Shown one piece after another: positions 1-6,697 of a stretch of 34,333 bases of DNA. Within the stretch, counting starts at the first letter, position 1, and the number at the start of each line of letters is the position of its first letter. The DNA is from an uncultured Myxococcales bacterium. GTDB taxonomy: Bacteria > Myxococcota_A > UBA9042. Position numbers and translations under genes: made by a program. The stretch is taken from positions 1-34,333 of the forward strand of contig CALENB010000082.1 of NCBI GenBank assembly GCA_937910235.1, given 5' to 3'. The notes under the pieces were generated by a model, which made no database searches, was not told the origin of the DNA, and worked only from the letters and a program-made list of their open reading frames with translations.

Positions 1-857
1 CGAATACCGCGTCGCGACAGCTCAGCAGCGTAGTCGCGCAGCCACTTCTTGTGGATCGTGAACACATCATCCGCGTACCACAGCAGCTCAGGGTCGTAGC
101 GCGCGACGATCGCCTCGACCTCATCGGCGACGTTTGCGGGCGAGCGGCGCCGATGGCTGTGGCCGTACACCGCGTGGCTGCACCACGTGCAATGAAAGGG
201 GCAGCCCCGCGCGGTGATCAAGCTCACCGAGCCCTGACCATGATGTCGTCGCCAGGTGCGCACGTAGGCGTCGATGTCGATCAGGTGTCGAGCGGGGAAG
301 GGCTGCGCGTCCAAGTCGAGCAGCTGTCGCCGCGGTACGTTGCGCAAGATCTCGCCGCTGCCGGCCACCAGCTCGCCCTGCGCGCCGTGCGTCGCGCGCG
401 CACGCCACACCAACCCTGGGATGCCGCTGAGGTCATCGCCCGCCCGGCCGGTGTGCTGCTGCCAGAAGGCCGCCAGCTCCTCCAGCGTCTCCTCGCCCTC
501 GCCAATCGCCACCGCGTCGGCGCCGTGGTCCAGGTACGCCTCCGCCCAGTTGCCTGGATCGGGTCCACCGACCACCACGCGCGCCCCGACCTGCTTGCAG
601 GCCCGGATCATGGGTAGCACGCGCTTGCGTGTCAGCATGTTGGCGTAGATCCCGACCACTAGCGGCCGATGTTCTTGCAGCGCCCGCACAAAATCGCCAG
701 CGCCCATGAACGTGCTGTCGAAGACGCCGACCGCCACCCCCTTCGCTTCGAGGTGGCCGGCGATATAGAGGATGCCAAGCGGTGGGTAGGGCCGCATGGT
801 CTGGCGTTCGTGGGCATCGTCCCAGAGGTGGTAGCCGTGGGTCAGCAAGACGTCCAT
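1..857 (-). CDS. B12-binding radical SAM protein (partial, runs off left edge)
   Basis: The first 285 codons of a cobalamin-binding-domain radical SAM enzyme are present; the 3' end lies outside the window. The N-terminal part carries MRPYPPLG near residue 20, as in the neighbouring paralogue, then a Rossmann-like B12-binding region with VVVGGPDPGNW and GEGEETLEEL. The radical SAM cysteines appear as GCPFHCTWC at about residues 217-225 (CxxxCxxC), the ligands of the 4Fe-4S cluster that cleaves S-adenosylmethionine. The ATG at 857 follows the TGA of the upstream gene after one base, so the two are almost certainly cotranslated. Substrate cannot be inferred from sequence. Family members methylate unactivated carbons or rearrange lipids, hopanoids and natural products. 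The cysteine triad sits at the same residue numbers as in the paralogue, consistent with tandem duplication. Confidence 0.88.
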   Translation of the reverse strand, partial: MDVLLTHGYHLWDDAHERQTMRPYPPLGILYIAGHLEAKGVAVGVFDSTFMGAGDFVRALQEHRPLVVGIYANMLTRKRVLPMIRACKQVGARVVVGGPDPGNWAEAYLDHGADAVAIGEGEETLEELAAFWQQHTGRAGDDLSGIPGLVWRARATHGAQGELVAGSGEILRNVPRRQLLDLDAQPFPARHLIDIDAYVRTWRRHHGQGSVSLITARGCPFHCTWCSHAVYGHSHRRRSPANVADEVEAIVARYDPELLWYADDVFTIHKKWLRDYAAELSRRGI

Positions 858-858
858 G

Positions 859-2403
859 TCAGGCGTCCACCTGCGGCGATGGCGCCGCCGCTTGCTCGGG
901 GCTCTTGTCGCCATGGATCGCCGCCACGCCCACGTGCTGCACCAGCTGCAGCCGCCGCAACGCCCGCTCAGCGAGGGGCAGCGTGGCGCGATCGACGACC
1001 ATGCGCACGGCCTGCCTGAGCGCCGCCCGGCCACTTGGCCATGCGCGTGTCCGCAGCCGCTGCCAGGTCCGCGCGCTGCGGTATTCCTTGTGGATCACCG
1101 TGTGCAGCTGGCGGTAGAACGCCGTCGTGAACGGCCCCTCGTAGAGCATGTCGAGATCGGCGGAGTCCACCCAGTTCTGCTTCGCACCCAGCTGGGTCGA
1201 GACCTTGTCGAAGAACGGCGTGCCCGGCAGCGGATAGCTCACCGAGATGCCAATGTCGTCGGGCTGGCACACACGCACCATCTCTCGGGTCAGCGCGATG
1301 TCCTCTGCGTCCTCGCCCGGGAAGCCGAACTGCAGAAAAAACGCCACTTTCACGCCGTGGCTGCGCAGCTGGCGGGCGGCGTCGTAGATCTGCGTCACCA
1401 ACGTGCCCTTGTCCATGGCGTCGAGCACCTTCTGGCTGCCGCTCTCCGCGCCGATCCACACGATCTCACAGCCTGCCTCGGCCAGCGCGGCGATCTCGCC
1501 CGGTCGCAGCAGCAGGTCGGCGCGGCTCAGGCACTTGAACGGCCGCGCCACGCCGCGCGCCTTCGCGAGCGCACCGTAGCGCTGAAACCAGCCTCTCTTC
1601 AGGCCCATGATGTCGTCCATGAACCAGATGTGATCGGGCGCATAGCGCTCAACCAGCAGGGCCTGAAGCTCGACGATGCGCTCGGGGCTGTGGCTGTTGT
1701 AGCGCTGGCCCCAGATGGGTTTGGCGCACCAGTTGCAGTGGAACGGGCAGCCTCGTGTCGTCACCAGGTTGAGCGAGAACAGGCCGTGATGCGCCAGCCA
1801 CAGCCGGCGATAAGGCTCGATGTCGATCAGATCCCAGGCCGGCACCGGCAGCGCGTCGAGCGCCTTCATCACTGGCCGTGACGGCGTCTGCGCGAGCTGG
1901 TCGTCGGCCAGCCAGGTCAGCCCCAAAATGGCCGAGAGATCCAGCTCCGCAGCGCTTTGACGAACCCGCTCCAGATGCAGCGTCAGCTCCCGCAACGTCG
2001 CGTCGCCCTCGCCGCGGATGACGTAGTCGGCCCCCGCATCCAAGTACATCCGGGCGTGATCGGTCGCGTCGGAGCTGCAGACCATCACGGTCGCGCCGCG
2101 GCGCTTGGCGGCCTGAATCATCGTCAACGCCGCGTCCCGCATGCGGGTCAGGCACATCTTCGAGAGGTAGTTGAAGTTGTCTTCGAAGATCACCGCGTAG
2201 CGCGGCTGCTCTTGGCGCAGGGCCTGCTCGAACTGCGCCTCGCTGTCGGCGAGCATGGCGTCGAAGACCGCGACGTCGAGCCCGAGCTCCCGCACGACCG
2301 CCGCCGCCTGCAAGCTGCCGAGCGGCGGATAGGGCCGCATCGCGTCGTAAAGTTTGGGGTCAAAACGTAGGAAGTAGCTCTGACCAAACAGCACATCACT
2401 CAT
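859..2403 (-). CDS. B12-binding radical SAM protein
   Basis: A 514-aa protein with an N-terminal cobalamin-binding region (MRPYPPLGSLQ near residue 25, DAGADYVIRGEGDATLREL further on) and a radical SAM barrel with GCPFHCNWC at about residues 217-225. IWIGAESGSQKVLDAMDKGT and FFLQFGFPGED are typical later barrel motifs of this family. The ATG at 2403 is chosen over the longer open frame because it overlaps the upstream stop by 8 bases (translational coupling) and begins directly with the conserved region; the 49 residues upstream lie inside the neighbouring gene. The product should use SAM, a 4Fe-4S cluster and probably cobalamin in the cytoplasm. The reaction is unknown. It lies between a nucleotidyltransferase-like gene and a second B12-radical SAM paralogue, which suggests consecutive or paired steps on one substrate. 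Confidence 0.92.
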   Translation of the reverse strand: MSDVLFGQSYFLRFDPKLYDAMRPYPPLGSLQAAAVVRELGLDVAVFDAMLADSEAQFEQALRQEQPRYAVIFEDNFNYLSKMCLTRMRDAALTMIQAAKRRGATVMVCSSDATDHARMYLDAGADYVIRGEGDATLRELTLHLERVRQSAAELDLSAILGLTWLADDQLAQTPSRPVMKALDALPVPAWDLIDIEPYRRLWLAHHGLFSLNLVTTRGCPFHCNWCAKPIWGQRYNSHSPERIVELQALLVERYAPDHIWFMDDIMGLKRGWFQRYGALAKARGVARPFKCLSRADLLLRPGEIAALAEAGCEIVWIGAESGSQKVLDAMDKGTLVTQIYDAARQLRSHGVKVAFFLQFGFPGEDAEDIALTREMVRVCQPDDIGISVSYPLPGTPFFDKVSTQLGAKQNWVDSADLDMLYEGPFTTAFYRQLHTVIHKEYRSARTWQRLRTRAWPSGRAALRQAVRMVVDRATLPLAERALRRLQLVQHVGVAAIHGDKSPEQAAAPSPQVDA

Positions 2404-3442
2404 GTCGCGCCACTGCAGTAGGGTCGGCGCGCCGTACTCCCTGTCTGCCAACCGCCGTGTCGCGGGCTGTCTCGGCGTGATTCGGCCCAGCTTTGCGCTT
2501 GCGCAGTCGCTTGCCCAGCACCTCGTCAAAACGACGCTCCAGCAGCCCAAATCGCTCGAGCGCGTCGCGATACCGGGTCACGATCAGGCCGCGATTGTCG
2601 CTGGTGTGCAGCTTCAGAATCCCGGGGCGCAGCAGCACATCCGCGTCACCGATCGCGGCCGCTTTGTTGCGAATCCGCCGGCCCAGCAGCGCCCGCGAGC
2701 CGCGCTCGACCAGCCACCACTGCGGCCACAGCCCAAGCTCCAGGCCGCGCCGCAGCAGCGGTTCGACGGGCAGCGCTCGCCACAGCTGCTCGCGCTCGCG
2801 AGACGACGCGTTGGGCATCAGCTGCGCCACCCAGCGGTTGTTGTCCACCATGTGCTGCAGCCACGCCTCGCCGACCAAGGGCCGCAGCGCCATGAGCTCA
2901 TGACCCGTGAAGAGATCGCCGCCATCTGGCACGGCGACGTGCACCCGATCGACCAGGTAGTTGGCGCACAGCACCTCGCGGCAGCCGAGCACCCGCGCGA
3001 GCGTGATCATCAGCGCGTACACCGTCCACGCGCGGCCCTTCTCGGCGACGATGAACAAGTCGAGATCATTGTCCTGAATCGAGTTCTTTCGGCTGGTCCC
3101 GCCGGAGAACGCGACCATTCGCACGTAGGGAATCAACGTCAGCAAGCGCAGCACGGTGATGTGCTGCGCGATGAGCGCGTCGGTGCCGTGCTCCTGGCGC
3201 GCGCGATGCGCACACAACGCGCCGCGCCCGTGGAGGTGATAGAGGTCGCCGGTCCGCTCCATTTTGTCGCCCAGCCACGGATCGTCGTTCAGGTGTCGCT
3301 GCACGTCGGCGAGGCTCGCCTGCATCAGCAGCAGCTGGCGGTGGATCTCGTGGGCGTGCATCGGAAAGTCGAACAGATCGGCGTACAGCAAGGCGCGCAG
3401 AATCGCGGCTGAGAGTTCGTCTGGACGATGGTCAGGTGGCAT
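2396..3442 (-). CDS. nucleotidyltransferase-like protein
   Basis: A 348-aa protein from the ATG at 3442. The N-terminal segment (ILRALLYADLFDFPMHAHEI) looks like a small helical or winged-helix region. It is followed at about residue 120 by a polymerase-beta-type nucleotidyltransferase signature, FSGGTSRKNSIQDNDLDLF: a glycine pair followed by D-x-D, the metal-binding acidic residues of this superfamily. The frame stays open up to a TTG at 3538 (380 aa), but the extra 32 residues look unlike a conserved domain, so the ATG is preferred; no clear Shine-Dalgarno sequence decides. The end overlaps the radical SAM start by 8 bases. Family members transfer nucleotides to small molecules, proteins or RNA, and I cannot say which applies here. 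Being locked between carF and the radical SAM genes suggests a role in the same pathway. Confidence 0.8.
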   Translation of the reverse strand: MPPDHRPDELSAAILRALLYADLFDFPMHAHEIHRQLLLMQASLADVQRHLNDDPWLGDKMERTGDLYHLHGRGALCAHRARQEHGTDALIAQHITVLRLLTLIPYVRMVAFSGGTSRKNSIQDNDLDLFIVAEKGRAWTVYALMITLARVLGCREVLCANYLVDRVHVAVPDGGDLFTGHELMALRPLVGEAWLQHMVDNNRWVAQLMPNASSREREQLWRALPVEPLLRRGLELGLWPQWWLVERGSRALLGRRIRNKAAAIGDADVLLRPGILKLHTSDNRGLIVTRYRDALERFGLLERRFDEVLGKRLRKRKAGPNHAETARDTAVGRQGVRRADPTAVARHE

Positions 3443-3559
3443 CGGGACACGCTCAAGCCAGGGCCACTCGGAGCAGCGCGGGTGGTCGACGCCAGTGTCG
3501 CTACCCCCCTCCGCCCTTGGCAAGATCAGCCGCCGCAACCCCGCTGGATTCTAGGCCGC

Positions 3560-4261
3560 TTAGGACTTGAGAAACTTGGGATCTTGGTAGGCTGCGACGC
3601 CCGTGATTTTTTCGATCAGCTGCTCCGTGCGCAGCCAGAACTGGATCTTGTCGAGCGGCGGGTTCAGCCAACCGCTGGTGATGCAGTAGTACTTATCGTG
3701 CGGCGCGGTGTGGTGCACGTTGTGGTGCTCCACGTCGAGCACGAGTCGCGCGCGCTGCAAGGCCGCGATCACGGCCGGAACGTCGTCTTGGTGGGCCCAC
3801 TTGTGGAACTGATTGGTGAGAAACACCCAGAACGCCAAGCTCACCAGCGCGGTGAACAGAAACAGCCCCAGCGTGGTGTCGACGCCGATCAGCCAGGCCG
3901 ACGCCATCATCGGTACGGTCACGATGGAGTTGTTGCCGTTGGTCTCGACGAAGTCGTGATACGTCATCCCCTTCGGGTCGCTGTGATGCTCGCGAAACGG
4001 CTTGACGTAGTTCTGGCCGACGAGGGGCGTCTCCTCGGTGCCGTAGCGATCGGCCATCCAGTGCACAAAACCGGAGCAGAAGTCGGCGAGCACGTATCCC
4101 GTGAAGACCGCGGCCGCGATCCAGCCATACTGGAGCCCTTCGGCCACGCCGAGCGCCCGCCACGCCCCGGCGGCAACCAGCGCAAAAAGGCACGTAATCG
4201 CTGCGATCTCGATCGCGCGATGCGCTGGGGAATAGTCGTAGCTGGGTTTGCCGTCTGCCAT
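3560..4261 (-). CDS. carF: CarF-like plasmanylethanolamine desaturase
   Basis: A 233-aa integral membrane protein of the TMEM189/PEDS1/CarF family. Known members introduce the vinyl-ether double bond of plasmalogens; in Myxococcus xanthus CarF is also needed for the singlet-oxygen response that switches on carotenoid synthesis. The histidine-rich iron-binding motifs are all visible: FVHWMADRYG, FREHHSDP, FHKWAHQ, and EHHNVHHTAPHDKYYCIT near the C-terminus. Hydrophobic stretches at about residues 20-60 and 115-145 fit membrane helices. The length matches the family. The start is preceded by CCGGAGAAACGAGACC, which contains a plausible ribosome binding site. It is the first gene of a minus-strand group leading into the nucleotidyltransferase and radical SAM genes, which suggests an ether-lipid or light/oxidative-stress role for the whole group (inference). 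Confidence 0.92.
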   Translation of the reverse strand: MADGKPSYDYSPAHRAIEIAAITCLFALVAAGAWRALGVAEGLQYGWIAAAVFTGYVLADFCSGFVHWMADRYGTEETPLVGQNYVKPFREHHSDPKGMTYHDFVETNGNNSIVTVPMMASAWLIGVDTTLGLFLFTALVSLAFWVFLTNQFHKWAHQDDVPAVIAALQRARLVLDVEHHNVHHTAPHDKYYCITSGWLNPPLDKIQFWLRTEQLIEKITGVAAYQDPKFLKS

Positions 4262-4519
4262 CTGTTGGTCTCGTTTCTCCGGGCTGCGTCGCCAGCGCAG
4301 GTCACCCCGGCGCGCGTGCTCGGCAAGGCGGCAGTGTACCCTCGCAGGCTCACCTGTAAACCTTGGAGTGGCCGCTCAACAACCTATGGCGCGCGGGTGA
4401 CTGGCCATAACGCGGCGCCGAACACCACCGCCGCCTATCGTCCGGTTCTCGGTGCCGTCTCGAATTGATCGTTTCATTCGTTGGTCGCAACTCATAGGTT
4501 GATCTCCGGGAGCGCGCCA

Positions 4520-5434
4520 ATGGCTCTCATTACCCCGCGAGTTCAGATGGATCTCCTCGCCGCTTTCCGGCAACTCCAGCCCCTGACGCCCGGCCTACCG
4601 GAGAGCCATCGCCGCGTGGTTAGTGAAGCCGCGCAGCTGCTTTTCGCCGAGTTACATCGCATCGCGGGGCGGGATGTCCGTGGGTTCGGCTTCTCTGAGG
4701 CTGACCGCGACAACGTCGTGCAGACCGTGTTGTACAGGATGTTGCAGTCCGGCCCGCGCGGCGTGCGTGAACACGACCCGCAGAGCGCCGACGCCGTCTG
4801 CGGCTGGCTCACTCAGGCCGTGCGCAACGCCATGCGCGATCTCTTTCGCAAGCGAAAACATGTCGTGCAGCCGCGCAGTGTTGGTAAGGATGGACAAGAA
4901 CACGACTGGTTCGCGCAGCAGCCTAGCGACGACAGCGTCGACGATGGTCTGATCGTCGAGCGACTCGAGCGCCGACGCGCGAGTGAGGTGGTGCAGCGCG
5001 CCCGTGTTCGGCTGTGGACCGTGCTTGTGCCACGCGCTGTCGCTCGCAAAGAGCGCCGTTCGCCGGGTGCCGGTGGGCGTCTGCATGTCACCTTGGAGGA
5101 GCTGCGCGCCGCGGTAGCGGAGGGGCTCGATGTCGGCGAGGTCGCGCGGCGATCGCTGGTCGCAGAGGGCATCCCCGCCGTCGCGCCGGCCCTTGGCAAA
5201 CGCCGGACGGCCCTCGACAAGCGGTACCAGCGCGCGCGCGAGGCGATGCTCGCGGTCATCGACGAGGACGCTGACAGCGGCGCCGTTGTGGCCCTCGTCG
5301 GTAAAGCGATGGTCTTGGTCATGCAGGACGAATTGTACCTGCAACGCCGAGAAAACAGCTTGGTCGCGCGCAGTCGGACCGCTGCGATCGAGACCGATCC
5401 TCAAAGCCCACCGGGAGGTCCGCCGATTCGATAG
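4520..5434 (+). CDS. sigma-70-like (ECF-type) RNA polymerase sigma factor
   Basis: A 304-aa protein. Residues 55-125 resemble sigma region 2: SEADRDNVVQTVLYRML followed by WLTQAVRNAMRDLFRKRKH, the pattern of ECF factors in which the WL..VRN..DLFRKR helix contacts core enzyme and the -10 element. A second block near residues 215-250, PALGKRRTALDKRYQRAREA, could be a degenerate region 4 helix-turn-helix. The linker between the blocks is longer than usual. The ATG at 4520 is favoured because GGGAG lies 7-8 bases upstream; a TTG at 4481 is possible. The C-terminal tail is Pro/Arg-rich. The downstream gene is on the same strand 70 bases later. No anti-sigma factor with a transmembrane helix is visible nearby. 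Confidence 0.68.
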   Translation: MALITPRVQMDLLAAFRQLQPLTPGLPESHRRVVSEAAQLLFAELHRIAGRDVRGFGFSEADRDNVVQTVLYRMLQSGPRGVREHDPQSADAVCGWLTQAVRNAMRDLFRKRKHVVQPRSVGKDGQEHDWFAQQPSDDSVDDGLIVERLERRRASEVVQRARVRLWTVLVPRAVARKERRSPGAGGRLHVTLEELRAAVAEGLDVGEVARRSLVAEGIPAVAPALGKRRTALDKRYQRAREAMLAVIDEDADSGAVVALVGKAMVLVMQDELYLQRRENSLVARSRTAAIETDPQSPPGGPPIR

Positions 5435-5504
5435 CGCCGCCCGCGTCGACTGTCAGAGTCGCCGGCGTGCGACGTCATTACCGGTAGCCCAAGGAGGAGT
5501 TCTC

Positions 5505-6623
5505 ATGTCCAGTCACAACGTCCGTCTCTCTCTCGCGCCGGAGGCGCTCACCCGTCTTGGCCTCGATCAAGCGCGTCTAGGTGACGCCGTGCGCGTGTCG
5601 CCGGCAGAGCGTCGCCAGCGTGCGCGCCGCCGCAGCTCTCGTTCACGGCGGGCGTGGGAGCCCGGTTTTGGCGGCGGCCTGTATGAGGAGACGTCCGACC
5701 CTGGCATTGACGTTGCCGGGTTTGAGCTGCGCGCCTGCAGGGTCGCTCACGGTGAGGTCTATCGGCTTATCTGCGACACCGCCGATGTCTCGGTCGACGT
5801 ATCGGGCGCCATCGCGCCCTGGAGCCGCGATCCAAACGACCCGCGCGTCCTCTACATCGAGCCCGGTCCTGACGTCGTCTATCGCATCTCTCGGGCCGAC
5901 GGCACCGGCGTCGTCGTCGTCAGCGAGGCCGGCAAGGGCGCGTTTGCCTATGGCTTCCGGCCCAAGACGGGCATGGTCGATATTCGTCGCCTGCTGCGCA
6001 GCGCCGCGACCTGCCCAGCTGAAGCGTGGCTAGGCGAGGCCGATCCCGATTGGCTCCGTGACCTGGTTCGCACGCGGGCGGCCCGGCAGGGCGCGTTCTC
6101 TGCCGCTGTCGCCGTCGGCGCCTGGATGCGCCTGCATGAGCCGGCCGCCGCGGCGCGGGTCATGAGTCTGGACGCGCTGCTGAGCGGCAACATCGACACC
6201 GTCACCTCCCAGCCGCTGGCCTGGTTCGAGGCGTTGGACCCTGAACACCGCCGCGCCGGGCTCTCAGGTGGGCTAAGTCACACCGGCGCGCTGGGCGAGC
6301 ATCTGGACCTGCTGCGGTCGACGCTCGACGTCGATGACCGGGCGTGGCTCGACCGATTGCTCAGCGTGCTGCACATCCGCGATGATCTTGAAGGCCTGCG
6401 CACGCTGCTGTTACACACCGGCGAGGTGGATCTGCTCGACGCCGATCTCGCCGATTTCGACGCCAAGGGACGCCGCTTTCTGGGCTCGTTGCCGCGTCCG
6501 GTCAGCGTCTGGGACGACCGCCTTCGACGCGTGGCGCAGCTCGATCCGACCGCGTGGTGGGCCGACGTGGCGCGCGAGCGCAACCGCGATGGCACCCGCC
6601 CGCGTATGCGCACCCAGCACTAA
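5505..6623 (+). CDS. hypothetical protein downstream of the sigma-like gene
   Basis: A 372-aa protein of unrecognised family. The ATG at 5505 has a near-perfect ribosome binding site (AAGGAGGAG, 5491-5499) and is therefore preferred to in-frame upstream starts that lie inside the preceding gene. The N-terminus contains an Arg/Ser-rich patch (about residues 28-45), then a beta-rich region of about 100 residues (GIDVAGFELRACRVAHGEVY, YIEPGPDVVYRISRADGTGV), then a helical, leucine-rich C-terminal half. There is no signal peptide and no transmembrane helix, so it is probably cytoplasmic. Its position after a sigma-like gene makes a regulatory partner conceivable, but nothing in the sequence proves this. 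Confidence 0.8.
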   Translation: MSSHNVRLSLAPEALTRLGLDQARLGDAVRVSPAERRQRARRRSSRSRRAWEPGFGGGLYEETSDPGIDVAGFELRACRVAHGEVYRLICDTADVSVDVSGAIAPWSRDPNDPRVLYIEPGPDVVYRISRADGTGVVVVSEAGKGAFAYGFRPKTGMVDIRRLLRSAATCPAEAWLGEADPDWLRDLVRTRAARQGAFSAAVAVGAWMRLHEPAAAARVMSLDALLSGNIDTVTSQPLAWFEALDPEHRRAGLSGGLSHTGALGEHLDLLRSTLDVDDRAWLDRLLSVLHIRDDLEGLRTLLLHTGEVDLLDADLADFDAKGRRFLGSLPRPVSVWDDRLRRVAQLDPTAWWADVARERNRDGTRPRMRTQH

Positions 6624-6627
6624 CGCA

Positions 6628-6677
6628 GCGCGCCGCCTCGACCCGTACCTGCGGCGGTAGGGATCGAGGCGGCGCGC
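6628..6677. terminator. bidirectional hairpin terminator
   Basis: A perfect 14-bp inverted repeat: GCGCGCCGCCTCGA at 6628-6641 and its complement at 6664-6677. The stem extends by CCC/GGG with a single bulged A. It sits between the stops of two convergent genes (plus-strand stop at 6623, minus-strand stop at 6698) and can serve both. No long U-tract follows on either strand. Confidence 0.75.
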
Positions 6678-6697
6678 GATGCCCGGCTGGCGCTGAA

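Noticed and set aside
856-1881. Long plus-strand open frame opposite the radical SAM gene
   Set aside because: It is antisense to a gene with clear catalytic motifs and has His/Arg/Ala-rich shadow composition; the same applies to 2402-3412, 16209-17504 and 19333-20433.
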